This document shows, one piece after another, positions 34,722 through 42,879 of a DNA stretch of 64,000 nt. Source of the stretch: JACVRX01 sp963819885 (GTDB lineage Bacteria > Actinomycetota > Actinomycetes > Jiangellales > Jiangellaceae); the NCBI GenBank assembly GCA_963819885.1, contig CAWFXV010000024.1, forward strand, positions 248,001-312,000. Direction: 5' to 3'. Each line of letters begins with the position of its first letter. Positions within the stretch are counted from its first letter, which is position 1. Below the pieces are notes generated by a model. That model was not told the DNA's origin. It worked only from the letters and a program-made list of their open reading frames with translations, and ran no database searches. Both the position numbers and the translations under genes were made by a program.

Positions 34722-35681
34722 TCACCACGAATCCGCACTGCAGCGCGATCCGCACCGCCGTACCGACCCGGTCCAGCCGTGCTGGCGCAGAATCTTCGCG
34801 GTCTGGGCTGCACAGCCGCACGGATCGGATGCCACCTCGCGCCAGCCGTACTGCAGCGGTGCCCGGCCGGTCACGACCACGCTGTTGTCCCGCTGCCGAT
34901 CCCGATGTGCCGACTCGTCAGGGTGGGCCGCTCGGCCGTCCAGCTCGACCACAACCCGCCAGCGCGCATAGCGCACATCGCGATACCGACGCTTCGATCC
35001 GTCGGCTTCGGCGCAGTTGTATTGCCCAGCGGGCAGGCCATGCGCGCGCTCCACGCGATGCCGCCATCTCCGCTCCAGCGGCGACAGCACACCATGGCAG
35101 ACGTCGGTCAACACCTCCGCCACCAGCTTCCGCCACCGCATCCGCCGTCGCGACCCCGCCGCTACACCGATGCGGCCTGCAGTGGTTCGTCGGCGCTGGC
35201 AGGCGCAGGTGATCCACCCGACGACATCGTCGACACGCTCCTCTTGTTCGACCAGGTCGAGCACGGTGTCCTCTATCCGAGTCTGCGGGGGGCGGCGGGC
35301 GGGGTGCGTCCGCCGGCTCAGATCGCCGCTGCGGTGTACGACCAGCCCGGGTTGGCGCTGAACGCGCCGGTCGACGGGCACGGAAATCTCGACCACCGAG
35401 GGAAACGCATCCTCGATGCCCAGCAGCCAAGCTGCGGTTCGATGGGACGCGACTGCGCCGTCACCGGCGTACAGAACGGCACCCCAGATCTGAGTCAGCT
35501 CTGGCAACGGACCGGTGAACGTCACGTAGACACCCGGGTAGATCCGCTGCCAGCGGCGGGCGCTTAGCTGTGCCTCTAGCTGCGAATCGGTCACACCGTT
35601 GGCCAGCAACTGCGCACGCGAAACGGCGCCGGCCTGGGTCTCGACCAGACCGGCCAGGCGTCGCGCGTTGTCGGCGGACAT
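34722..35681 (-). CDS. AbiEi-type winged-helix / DUF559 nuclease-like protein
   Basis: A 319-residue protein. Residues about 1-60 resemble the AbiEi antitoxin-like winged helix (AVSRAQLLANGVTDSQL, then RRWQRIYPGVYVTFTGPLP). The middle has ASHRTAAWLLGI. The C-terminal about 100 residues resemble DUF559/Vsr-like PD-(D/E)xK nucleases, with YRDVRYARWRVVVELDGR as acidic core and PLQYGWREVASDPCGCAAQ at the end. Such proteins are common and variable in actinobacteria; they may be antitoxin-like regulators or nucleases in defence. No AbiEii toxin is adjacent. The start is the ATG at 35681 with a weak ribosome site. Matching hairpins lie on both sides. Confidence 0.8.
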   Translation of the reverse strand: MSADNARRLAGLVETQAGAVSRAQLLANGVTDSQLEAQLSARRWQRIYPGVYVTFTGPLPELTQIWGAVLYAGDGAVASHRTAAWLLGIEDAFPSVVEISVPVDRRVQRQPGLVVHRSGDLSRRTHPARRPPQTRIEDTVLDLVEQEERVDDVVGWITCACQRRRTTAGRIGVAAGSRRRMRWRKLVAEVLTDVCHGVLSPLERRWRHRVERAHGLPAGQYNCAEADGSKRRYRDVRYARWRVVVELDGRAAHPDESAHRDRQRDNSVVVTGRAPLQYGWREVASDPCGCAAQTAKILRQHGWTGSVRRCGSRCSADSW

Positions 35682-35742
35682 AGACCATGACGATGTCCGG
35701 TTGGCGGCCAGCTTCGCCGAGCCCCTGTGGACAACCGTGATC

Positions 35743-35784
35743 GTGGAAGAAGTTCCACGCTGCAGCGGTGGAATCTTCCGCGAT
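35743..35784. repeat. Right copy of hairpin element flanking the AbiEi/DUF559 gene
   Basis: Shares CAGCGG and the exact 15-mer GGAATCTTCCGCGAT with the left copy, in the same orientation. TGGAAGA pairs with TCTTCCG, and the left half alone forms GTGGAA-GAAG-TTCCAC. It lies in the 127-bp divergent gap between the AbiEi-like gene and nadA, where an operator would be expected. Confidence 0.88.
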
Positions 35785-35808
35785 ACGTGATCTGAGACAA
35801 TTGATGGT

Positions 35809-36978
35809 GTGACCACCCAGACGGTTCCGCTGCTTCTCCTTGGCCGAGGAGCCGACCCGCACAGCGAGCGCGGGGTCGAATGCCCCGGCGATCTGCCGCC
35901 GGCGAGCGACCCGGGCCTGGTCGGTCGCGCCCAGCGCGCTCGTGCCGCGCTCGGTGAGCGAGCTTTCGTGCTCGGCCACCACTACCAGCGCGACGAGGTG
36001 ATCCAGTTCGCCGACGTGACCGGCGACTCGTTCAAGCTCGCCCGCGACGCGGCTGCCCGGCCCGAGGCCGAGTTCGTCGTCTTCTGCGGAGTCCACTTCA
36101 TGGCCGAGTCGGCCGACATCCTCACTGCCGACCATCAGCAGGTGATCCTGCCCGACCTGGCTGCGGGGTGCTCGATGGCCGACATGGCCCGGTTGATCCA
36201 GGTCGAGGAGGCATGGGAGCGACTCGAAGACGCCGGCGTCGTCGGCGCGACCGTGCCGATCACGTACATGAACTCATCGGCCGACATCAAGTCGTTCTGT
36301 GGGCGTAACGGCGGTGCGGTCTGTACTTCAAGTAATGCCGAACGTGCCATGCAATGGGCGTTCGATCACGGCGAGAAGGTGCTGTTCCTTCCCGATCAGC
36401 ACCTCGGCCGCAACACCGCGGTGCTGCAGATGGGGTTGAGCCTCGACGACTGCGTCGTCGTCGACCCACACCGGCCCGACTTCGGCGTGACCGACCAGCA
36501 GCTGCGAGACGCGACCATGCTGCTCTGGCGCGGACACTGCTCGGTTCATGGTCGCTTCACCGCGGAGTCCGTCGCTGATGTTCGCCGGCGGATTCCTGAG
36601 GTGCAGGTCATCGCGCATCCCGAGTGCCTGCACGAGGTGGTGCTGGGCGCCGACTACGTCGGATCGACCGAGTTCATCATCAACACCATCGCCGCCGCGC
36701 CGGCCGGCACATCGTGGGCCGTCGGGACCGAGCTCAACCTGGTCAAACGACTGGTTCAGCAGCATCCCGACAAGACCGTGGTATTCCTCGACAAGACGGT
36801 CTGCTTCTGCGCCACGATGAACCGAATCGACCTGCCACACCTGGTCTGGGCGATGGAGAATCTGGTCGACGGGCGGGTAGTGAACCGGATCGAGGTCGAT
36901 CCCGACACCGCTCATTGGGCCCGGGTCGCCCTCGACCGGATGCTGGCGTTGCCAGGGCCGGAGGCGGTCAAGGACTAG
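35809..36978 (+). CDS. nadA: Quinolinate synthase A
   Basis: A 389-residue enzyme that condenses iminoaspartate with dihydroxyacetone phosphate to quinolinate, using a 4Fe-4S cluster. Motifs: LGHHYQRDEVIQFAD, VFCGVHFMAESADIL (cluster Cys), GCSMADMA, VIAHPECLHEVV (cluster Cys) and KTVCFCATMNRIDLPH (cluster Cys). The GTG start at 35809 lies 25 bases after the right hairpin. nadB and nadC are not in the window. ErpA, encoded 3 kb away, could mature its cluster; this is an inference. Confidence 0.96.
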   Translation: MTTQTVPLLLLGRGADPHSERGVECPGDLPPASDPGLVGRAQRARAALGERAFVLGHHYQRDEVIQFADVTGDSFKLARDAAARPEAEFVVFCGVHFMAESADILTADHQQVILPDLAAGCSMADMARLIQVEEAWERLEDAGVVGATVPITYMNSSADIKSFCGRNGGAVCTSSNAERAMQWAFDHGEKVLFLPDQHLGRNTAVLQMGLSLDDCVVVDPHRPDFGVTDQQLRDATMLLWRGHCSVHGRFTAESVADVRRRIPEVQVIAHPECLHEVVLGADYVGSTEFIINTIAAAPAGTSWAVGTELNLVKRLVQQHPDKTVVFLDKTVCFCATMNRIDLPHLVWAMENLVDGRVVNRIEVDPDTAHWARVALDRMLALPGPEAVKD

Positions 36979-37022
36979 CAAAGCTGCCGACAGTCGGCAT
37001 CGTCGCGGCCGGGAGAGGGTAG

Positions 37023-37589
37023 CTAGAGTCCCGGGGCTCCCCAGATCGGAAACCATCGGGTGACGTCGGTTTCGATGGGCAGGTCCGATGCCACCAGAGC
37101 GCGGACTTGCAGCTCCAAGGCGGAGTCACGCCGCTGGCCGGCGGCGTCGAGCGGCGCAAACGGGTAGAACGTCCCCCGTTTGTAGAGGTACACCAATGCG
37201 ACCGGCTGCTCCGAGGTCGTGCGCAGCCCGATCGTCGAGCACAGCAGGGCTGGGCCGAATCCGGCCGACTCGAGACTGGAGTTGACCGCGTGCAGGTCGG
37301 TGACCAGCGCTGGGATGTCATCAGGCGTTCTGCGGACGACCAGCCAGGTATAGCCGTAGCTGTCGTGGACCTCCGTGGGCTCGGCTCCGCCGAGCAATGC
37401 CGTGATCTCGGCCTTGACTCGCCCGAACGGTGCGCCTTCGGCTTCCCGAAAGCACACTGCGCCTGTGCCGGTGGGGTGGATGTCGGCCGCCGCCTCCAAG
37501 GTGAGTGCAGCACCTGGTAGCGAGAACAGCGCATCCAGGTTGGGCTGAGCCTGCTTGCTCCGGCCGAGCAGCGAGTCGAAAAGGCCCAC
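37023..37589 (-). CDS. PspA-associated protein PspAB
   Basis: A 188-residue soluble protein starting MGLFDSLLGRSKQ, with SYGYTWLVVRRTPDDIPALVTDLHAV and VALVYLYKRGTFYPFAPL, features of the actinobacterial PspAB family linked to PspA and HtpX. I prefer the GTG at 37589; a TTG two codons earlier overlaps the htpX stop. It is the last gene of the pspA-pspAA / htpX-pspAB cluster. It probably helps sense or manage membrane stress; its biochemistry is unknown. Confidence 0.88.
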   Translation of the reverse strand: MGLFDSLLGRSKQAQPNLDALFSLPGAALTLEAAADIHPTGTGAVCFREAEGAPFGRVKAEITALLGGAEPTEVHDSYGYTWLVVRRTPDDIPALVTDLHAVNSSLESAGFGPALLCSTIGLRTTSEQPVALVYLYKRGTFYPFAPLDAAGQRRDSALELQVRALVASDLPIETDVTRWFPIWGAPGL

Positions 37590-37591
37590 CC

Positions 37592-38488
37592 TCAACCCCG
37601 GCCGAGCTCGACGGAGATCTTGGCCAGCTGCTCGAGGCGCTTCTCCAGCGGCGGGTGCGACGCGAACAGCGCGCCGAGGTCCATCTTGCCGGTCAGGGCC
37701 GGCACGACGAAGAACGCGTTGTACGGCTCTGCCGCCCGCAGATCACGGGCTGGGATTCGGCCCATGTCCCCGGAGATCTTGGTCAGGGCTTGAGCGAGTA
37801 CAGAGGGCTGGCCGGTGAGGATCGCACCAGCCCGGTCGGCCGCGAGTTCGCGGTAGCGGGACAACAGGCGGGTGAGCAGGAAGCTCACGGCATAGACCAC
37901 GACAGCGATCGCCGTCGCTGCCAGTGCTACGGCCGCGGCATTGCCGTCGCGCTGCCGGCCGATGCCGCCGAAGACGAGCGCTCGGGTCATGAAGCCGGCC
38001 AGGACCCCGACGACGGACGCGATGGTCATGACGGTGACGTCGCGATGCGCCACGTGAGAGAGCTCATGAGACAAGACCGCCTCGAGCTCGCGCTCGTCGA
38101 GCCGTCGCATCAGCCCCGTGGTGGCACAAAGCACCGCCCGATCCGGGCTTCGCCCGGCCGCGAAGGCATTGGGTAGCTCCGTATCGGCGATCGCGACCCG
38201 CGGCTTGGGCATGTTGGCCAGGGCGCACAGCCGGTCGACGATCGCGTGCAGTTGCGGAGCCTCCGCCGGCGACACCTCACGGGCGCGCATCGCGGACAGA
38301 GCCAGCTTGTCCGAGAAGTACCACTGCGCCCACAGGACACCCAGCCCGATGACGATGCCCAGCCAGAGGGCGTCGGTGAAGTAGCCGATGGCGACGATCA
38401 GGACGACGTACAGCAACGCGAGCAGGACCATCGTCAGCCCCATCCGGACCGACAACCCGCGGTCAGGACGGAACCTGCTTCGCGCCAC
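37592..38488 (-). CDS. htpX: HtpX-type membrane zinc metalloprotease (M48)
   Basis: A 298-residue M48 protease with membrane helices near 15-60 and in the 150-205 region. The zinc site is LSHELSHVAH (HExxH) with the third ligand Glu in RYRELAADRAGA. HtpX degrades misfolded membrane proteins from the cytosolic side. The start is the GTG at 38488, with GAGAGGAG seven bases upstream. It sits between pspAA and pspAB, as in the described actinobacterial Psp-like stress module. Confidence 0.95.
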   Translation of the reverse strand: MARSRFRPDRGLSVRMGLTMVLLALLYVVLIVAIGYFTDALWLGIVIGLGVLWAQWYFSDKLALSAMRAREVSPAEAPQLHAIVDRLCALANMPKPRVAIADTELPNAFAAGRSPDRAVLCATTGLMRRLDERELEAVLSHELSHVAHRDVTVMTIASVVGVLAGFMTRALVFGGIGRQRDGNAAAVALAATAIAVVVYAVSFLLTRLLSRYRELAADRAGAILTGQPSVLAQALTKISGDMGRIPARDLRAAEPYNAFFVVPALTGKMDLGALFASHPPLEKRLEQLAKISVELGRG

Positions 38489-38647
38489 CGTTGCTCCTCT
38501 CGATTGCTCGCCTACTCTGACAACGAGTTTGCCGCCGGTGGCGGTTCCACCACCAGGCGAGTCACTGACACCAGGCCCGCAGGCATGGTGATGTACCGAC
38601 AGGGGTGATGAACGTGGTCATTCCCGAAGACCCGGCCAGGTGGCATC

Positions 38648-38926
38648 TCAGCCGGGGATCAAGCCCTCACCGGAGAGCAGCGCACGCACCTCGTCGACGT
38701 GCGCGTCTTCGTAGGGCAGTACCAGGTCGCTGTCGACCAGCAGGTCATCGGCCACTGCCGTGCCACGCGATCGTACGGCGGCGAGCAGCGCGGAGAGTGC
38801 ACTGCGGAACTCGTTGTCGTCGCCGCCCTCGATCGCCGCAGACAGCGCATCGTCGAGTGCGTTGAGCTCCGGCAGCCGGGAGTCGTCGATTTCGAGTTGA
38901 CCCTCGCCCATGATCCTGACGATCAC
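38648..38926 (-). CDS. PspA-associated protein PspAA
   Basis: A 92-residue protein starting MIVRIMGEGQLEIDD, with LNALDDALSAAIEGGDDNEF and VLPYEDAHVDEVRALLSGEG, the PspAA pattern. Its GTG overlaps the pspA stop (GTGA) with GAGGAGG upstream, so it is coupled to PspA. It is a presumed regulator or partner of PspA. A 159-bp gap to htpX follows; I see nothing distinct in it. Confidence 0.9.
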   Translation of the reverse strand: MIVRIMGEGQLEIDDSRLPELNALDDALSAAIEGGDDNEFRSALSALLAAVRSRGTAVADDLLVDSDLVLPYEDAHVDEVRALLSGEGLIPG

Positions 38927-39753
38927 GCCCGGCCCTCCTCCTGGCGAGTCGGGGACGGCGCTTCTGCAATCGGCTCGGCAACTGGCTCGGCCGGCGGCTG
39001 GGCGACGGCGTCCGGTTGCCCTTCGAGCTCGCGCGGCGCCTCCTCCGCTGAACCGGCGGTGAGCTCGCGCTTCATCCTGGCCAGCTCGAGCTCGACGTCA
39101 CTGGTAGAGGCCAGCCGGTCCAGCTCGGCGGTGATGTCGTCCTTCGCGATTCCGGTCGGGTCGTCGAGCGCACCCGAGGCCAACAGCTCGTCGATCGCAC
39201 CGGCTCTGGCCTGCATCACCGCCGTCTTGTCCTCGGCTCGCTGTACTGCCATGCCGACATCGCTCATCTCCTCGGAGATGCCGCTGAATGCCTCGCCGAT
39301 TCGGGTCTGCGCCTCGGCCGCGGTGTAGCTGGCCTTGATCGTCTCCTTCTTGGTGCGGAACGCTTCGACCTTCGCCTGCAGCCGCTGGGCAGCGAGGGTG
39401 AGCTTCTCCTCCTCGGCCTGCAGTGCGTCGTGCTGGGTCTGGAGGTCGCCCATCTGGGTCTCCAGGCCGGAGCGCCGAGTCAGCGCCTCGCGGGCCAGGT
39501 CCTCACGTCCCAGCGACAGCGCCCGCTGAGCCTGCTCCTGCAGCTTGCCCGCCTGGGACGTCAGCTGCGAGAGCTGAACCTCGATGCGCTTGCGGCTGGT
39601 GGCGACGTCGGCGACCCCGCGGCGCACCTTCACCAGCAGCTCCCGCTGCTTGTTGTACGAGTAGTCGAGAGTCTCCCGGGGGTCCTCGGCACGGTCGAGC
39701 GCCCGGTCTGCCTTGGCCCGGAAAATCATGGACATGCGCTGGAGGATCCCCAT
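38923..39753 (-). CDS. pspA: PspA/IM30 phage-shock family membrane-stress protein
   Basis: A 276-residue, almost wholly helical coiled-coil protein. MGILQRMSMIFRAKADRALD is the amphipathic membrane-binding helix, followed by EDPRETLDYSYNKQRELLVK and long charged helices to about 225. An Ala/Pro/Glu-rich tail (230-276) is disordered. ESCRT-III-like PspA polymers protect a damaged inner membrane. The start is the ATG at 39753. It heads the operon; its promoter should lie in the 116-bp divergent gap with the DUF3043 gene. Confidence 0.95.
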   Translation of the reverse strand: MGILQRMSMIFRAKADRALDRAEDPRETLDYSYNKQRELLVKVRRGVADVATSRKRIEVQLSQLTSQAGKLQEQAQRALSLGREDLAREALTRRSGLETQMGDLQTQHDALQAEEEKLTLAAQRLQAKVEAFRTKKETIKASYTAAEAQTRIGEAFSGISEEMSDVGMAVQRAEDKTAVMQARAGAIDELLASGALDDPTGIAKDDITAELDRLASTSDVELELARMKRELTAGSAEEAPRELEGQPDAVAQPPAEPVAEPIAEAPSPTRQEEGRA

Positions 39754-39869
39754 CTGGACCGGTCGCCCCTTCTCGAATGCGCGGTCATGTACAGCGGTGC
39801 TCTGTCCACCCTACGGCGTCGGCGTCCTGCCCGGCAGGCGGGCAGTCGGCAGGGCCTACGCTGTGATAC

Positions 39870-40466
39870 GTGTTCCGTCGCCGAAGCACCACCGAACCCA
39901 GTGACGAACTCGACGCGACGACCAGCCCGACCGAGACGGTGAACGGCTCCCGGACCGTCGGCAAAGGCCGACCCACGCCAACCCGCAAGGAAGCCGAACA
40001 GGCACGCAAGGAGCGGGTGCGCCCGGCGCTCACCCGCCGCGAGTCGGTGCGCCGTCAGCGCGAGCATGTCCGGTCCGAACGCGGCCGGGCCCGTCAGGCG
40101 ATGATGGCCGGCGACGAACGATACCTCTCGCCACGCGACAAAGGGCCCGAACGCCGATTCGTGCGCGATTACGTCGACTCGCGTCGCACGCTGGCGGAGT
40201 TCTTCCTGCCGACGATCCTCATCGTGCTGCTGCTGAGCCTGGTCAGGTCCCCGCAGATCCAGTTGTTGTCCACGCTGCTCTGGCTGGGCACGCTGGTGCT
40301 GGTCATGATCGATCTCGCAGTTATCGCTGTCCGAGTCAAACGCGAGGTTCGCCGGCGGTTCCCAGACGACCAACGGCGGCACGGGTTCTACACCATCGCT
40401 CGGGCCACCCAGATGCGCCGACTCCGGCTGCCGAAGCCGACCGTGAAGCCAGGGACGCCGGTGTGA
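39870..40466 (+). CDS. DUF3043 membrane protein
   Basis: A 198-residue actinobacterial protein of unknown function. It has a basic, disordered N-terminus including GKGRPTPTRKEAEQARKERV, the diagnostic DUF3043 box, then RDKGPERRFVRDYVDSRRTL and two membrane helices (about 110-130 and 133-155). The start is the GTG at 39870. The mycobacterial counterpart lies at the same point of the syntenic order (Rv2206). Its stop overlaps the next gene (GTGA). Confidence 0.9.
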   Translation: MFRRRSTTEPSDELDATTSPTETVNGSRTVGKGRPTPTRKEAEQARKERVRPALTRRESVRRQREHVRSERGRARQAMMAGDERYLSPRDKGPERRFVRDYVDSRRTLAEFFLPTILIVLLLSLVRSPQIQLLSTLLWLGTLVLVMIDLAVIAVRVKREVRRRFPDDQRRHGFYTIARATQMRRLRLPKPTVKPGTPV

Positions 40467-40963
40467 CGAGGGATCCCGATCCCCGCATCGAGCCCGACGG
40501 ATACACCGTCCGGCCGCTTGCGTACACCGACGCTGTCGTTCGGGCGCTGGAGGCCGAGCTTCAGCAGGAATACGTGGAGCGTTACGGCGGTGCAGACGAA
40601 GCTCCGGTCGATCCGGCCGAGTTCGCACCTCCGGGCGGAGTGTTCGTCGTCGGATTTGCCGACGGCGAACCCGTGGCGTCCGGCGGTTTCCGCCGCCACA
40701 GCGAACAGGTCGCCGAGATCAAGCGCATGTACGTGGTCGAGGATCGCCGCGGCGTCGGCTATGCGCGTCGGCTGCTCGCCGAGCTCGAAGCACGCGCAGC
40801 CGCCGTCGGCTACCGGCGGATCGTCCTGGAGACGGGCCTACGCCAGCCGGAGGCGATTGCCCTCTACGAGTCGAGCGGGTACCAGCCGGTTGAAGGGATT
40901 GGCTTCTACGCGGACCAGGCCCTCTCGCGCAGCTTTGCCAAGGACCTCACCCTGACGAGCTGA
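40463..40963 (+). CDS. GNAT family N-acetyltransferase
   Basis: A 166-residue acetyltransferase. It contains VFVVGFADGEPVASGGFR, then AEIKRMYVVEDRRGVGYARRL, where RRGVGYA is the acetyl-CoA phosphate loop, and ETGLRQPEAIALYESSGY, the C-terminal motif B. The GTG start overlaps the DUF3043 stop. Small-molecule or protein N-acetylation is likely; substrate unknown. Confidence 0.92.
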   Translation: MTRDPDPRIEPDGYTVRPLAYTDAVVRALEAELQQEYVERYGGADEAPVDPAEFAPPGGVFVVGFADGEPVASGGFRRHSEQVAEIKRMYVVEDRRGVGYARRLLAELEARAAAVGYRRIVLETGLRQPEAIALYESSGYQPVEGIGFYADQALSRSFAKDLTLTS

Positions 40964-40982
40964 CCCAGCGCAGATCCGGAGG

Positions 40983-41204
40983 TCAGTCCGGCGGATGCAG
41001 GCTCATCGGGCCGTACACCTCGCGGCTCTCCTCGAGCAGCGTCACGGCATCGACTCCGGCGTCGGCAAGGGCACGCCACCGCTCGCCCAGCCACGACTCC
41101 GCCTCGGATTGGGTGAGGAAGCCACTCCCGTCACCGCCGCCGGACACCTCCGCTGGCGGCACCACGGTTCCGTCGTCCCGCAGGTATCGCCAGGTCCATG
41201 CCAT
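40983..41204 (-). CDS. Small conserved actinobacterial protein, unknown function
   Basis: A 73-residue soluble protein starting MAWTWRYLRDDGTVV, with GFLTQSEAESWLGERWRALA and EVYGPMSLHPPD. The ATG at 41204 has GAGGAGGGG six bases upstream, an unusually good site. The WxWRY...SEAESWLGE pattern recurs in short actinobacterial proteins I recall, none with an assigned role. It converges on the GNAT gene. Confidence 0.75.
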   Translation of the reverse strand: MAWTWRYLRDDGTVVPPAEVSGGGDGSGFLTQSEAESWLGERWRALADAGVDAVTLLEESREVYGPMSLHPPD

Positions 41205-41247
41205 CGCCCCTCCTCGCCGTCCTGCCTCGTGCAGGCTACTCGTCGGC

Positions 41248-41318
41248 GTCGTGAAGATTGTCGTGTTGTTCCGTGCAGCCCGCTGAGCGTGGCGAGTTCT
41301 CACGGCGATCTTCACGAC
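41248..41318. repeat. 71-bp palindromic element, copy 1
   Basis: Left arm GTCGTGAAGATTGTCGTG and right arm CACGGCGATCTTCACGAC are inverted copies with two mismatches, separated by 35 bases. The same arms, nearly identical, bound copy 2 at 42726-42797. This is a REP- or MITE-like pair either side of the SCO2322-family gene. Confidence 0.9.
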
Positions 41319-41394
41319 CCACGAGACGGCTGCCCGTCCGCCCCGACATGGCGTTTTGACGCTGGCTCGCCCGCGTGGAACTCTCGATCTGCTA

Positions 41395-41520
41395 CACGTG
41401 CCAGGCCGGGGAAAGTCGGTCGGATGCCGACGCTGACCCGCAACCGTAGGCCGCGCACGGCGCCCCCCGAGGTTCCGTGTCCAGTTCGTCGCGGCAAGCC
41501 GGATCGCCCTCAGGCACGAG
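41395..41520 (+). promoter_or_regulatory. Cobalamin (B12) riboswitch
   Basis: The order GGGGAAAGTCGGTCGGA, GCCGACGCTGACCCGCAACC, then AAGCCGGATCGCC (B12 box) and a closing GTGCC/GGCAC stem matches the adenosylcobalamin riboswitch family. It lies 130 bases before the SCO2322-family gene. A strong hairpin at 41599-41634 directly before the ribosome site may be its output structure. B12 would normally switch the gene off. Confidence 0.85.
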
Positions 41521-41598
41521 CGGCTCCACGATCCGTCGAGGCCGGCGGGGCGGGGCCGTGTCGTCGACCCGGGACTGCGGCAAACTGACTGCGGCACC

Positions 41599-41634
41599 GG
41601 TGAGTGGTCCGTCCTCGTCACCGGACCGCTCACC
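41599..41634 (+). promoter_or_regulatory. Expression-platform hairpin of the B12 riboswitch (putative)
   Basis: GGTGAGTGGTCCG and CGGACCGCTCACC form a 13-pair stem (one T-G wobble) with a 10-base loop, ending two bases before AAAGGG, the ribosome site of the gene at 41649. It could terminate transcription or mask translation. Confidence 0.65.
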
Positions 41635-41648
41635 GAAAGGGTCAGTCC

Positions 41649-42365
41649 ATGCACTACCACCGTCTCGTTCGCGCCGCGCTTACGGCTGTGGCCGTCATCG
41701 TGCTGGCGGCGATCATGCCGAGCGCTGCCCATGCCCAGGGCGATGTCTACCGCTTCTGGGGGTATTACCAATGGACCGACGGGGCATGGGCTATTACCAC
41801 CGCTGGGCCGGCCGAGGTAACGCCTACCGACGGTTCGGTGGAGGGCTGGCGGTATGCGGTCGCCGGATTGGAACCGCGCGCCCCGCGTGCGGACGGTGAC
41901 TTCGACCTGATCTGCGGCGAAGCGGTGGCCGGCGACGGGGAGAAGCGCGTCGCCGTGGTGCTCGACTTCGGCACCCAGGCGGACTCGGAGGACGGCTCCG
42001 AGCCGCCCGCGGCTCGCGGCGTGTGCGCGGTCGTTCCCGACTGGGCGAACGGGTCGGACATCCTGCTTCGCACCGCTGGCGATGTACGGATCGAACAAGG
42101 CGGCCTGACCTGTGGCATCGCCGGTTATCCGGCGACCGGCTGCGGCGGTCCGGTCGCGACGCCGGCTCCCACCGGTCCCGAAGAGCAGGTCGAACTAGCC
42201 CTCCCCGCCGTCGACGACGACGAGCCGGCTGCCGAGGAGGAGCCACTACCCGCGGACCAGGACGAGGACAACGCGGTTCCGGTCGGCCTACTCGTCGGCC
42301 TGGGCATCGTGGTCGTCGTTGGCGTCGCCGCGGCCGTCCGGTTCCGCGGTTCGAAGGCTGCGTGA
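41649..42365 (+). CDS. SCO2322-family secreted membrane-anchored protein, B12-regulated
   Basis: A 238-residue protein with a signal peptide (to about AHAQ, residue 27), then DVYRFWGYYQWTDGAWAITT and GPAEVTPTDGSVEGWRYAVAG, the hallmark of the SCO2322 family. An acidic Pro/Glu linker follows, then a C-terminal helix (about 212-232) and an RFRGSK tail, so it is surface-anchored. In Streptomyces this gene sits with ECF cobalt/cobalamin transporter genes. Here only this member remains next to the riboswitch. AAAGGG lies eight bases before the ATG. The role is probably in cobalt or corrinoid uptake, inferred from context. Confidence 0.85.
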   Translation: MHYHRLVRAALTAVAVIVLAAIMPSAAHAQGDVYRFWGYYQWTDGAWAITTAGPAEVTPTDGSVEGWRYAVAGLEPRAPRADGDFDLICGEAVAGDGEKRVAVVLDFGTQADSEDGSEPPAARGVCAVVPDWANGSDILLRTAGDVRIEQGGLTCGIAGYPATGCGGPVATPAPTGPEEQVELALPAVDDDEPAAEEEPLPADQDEDNAVPVGLLVGLGIVVVVGVAAAVRFRGSKAA

Positions 42366-42670
42366 CGGCTCTGCCGGTCTCCGGCGTGGTGGGCGGCGTC
42401 CCGCCTGCCACGTCCTCTGCATGCCGGTGGGGCTGGGTCGGCGGCCGCTGACCGCGACTTGGTGCCTCCTCGCCGGACGACCGGTCCTTGCCGCACTTCG
42501 ACGGGCCGCCCGGCGGGCCAGCTTCCGGGCGAACGCCGCATTTCGAGAAGCCGAAAAGATCTAGCCGCACCCGCGTCATGACCTCGGGATCGGCCCGTCC
42601 TGTCTAGCGCGGGATGTTCGGCCAGCGCGACAAGCGTCCGGGGGGCGGGCCGACACCGCGTGTGGGGGGC

Positions 42671-42709
42671 GGGACCGTCCCCGATCGCGGGGGCGACGGG
42701 GACGGTCCC
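42671..42709. terminator. Perfect 12-bp stem-loop, possible terminator
   Basis: GGGACCGTCCCC at 42671-42682 pairs fully with GGGGACGGTCCC at 42698-42709. No U-tract follows, as is usual in high-GC actinobacteria. It may end the SCO2322-family transcript or be part of the repeat-rich spacer. Confidence 0.5.
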
Positions 42710-42725
42710 ATCACGACTTCCGTTC

Positions 42726-42797
42726 GTCGTGAAGATCGCCGTGCATATCGGCCAAGTCCACGCGACTACTTCCGTACTGCACGACGATCTTCACGAC
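42726..42797. repeat. 72-bp palindromic element, copy 2
   Basis: Arms GTCGTGAAGATCGCCGTGCA and TGCACGACGATCTTCACGAC are 20-base inverted copies with one mismatch around a 32-base centre that differs from copy 1. The same arm sequence and almost the same length as 41248-41318 point to one element family. Confidence 0.92.
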
Positions 42798-42821
42798 CTG
42801 GAGCGCACCCTCGCGCTTCCC

Positions 42822-42879
42822 TTCCGATTGGTCGCACTCGAAACCTCGCTCGTTCCTCGCTCGGGTTTCTCGTTGCTCC
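42822..42879. repeat. 58-bp repeat, single diverged copy
   Basis: Contains GGTCGCACTCG, ACCTCGCTCGTTCCTCGC and CTCGTTGCTCC in the same order and spacing as the triplicated 58-bp unit at 47723-47896, with a handful of differences. It ends 37 bases before the CobT-like start. Confidence 0.88.

Noticed and set aside
36980..37020. Palindrome GCCGAC-A-GTCGGC after nadA as a terminator
   Set aside because: Six-base arms with a one-base centre cannot form a hairpin loop of normal size; possibly a protein site or chance.
40983..42098. 371-codon extension of the small gene at 40983
   Set aside because: Runs through the B12 riboswitch and palindrome on the opposite strand; GAGGAGGGG before the ATG at 41204 marks the true start.
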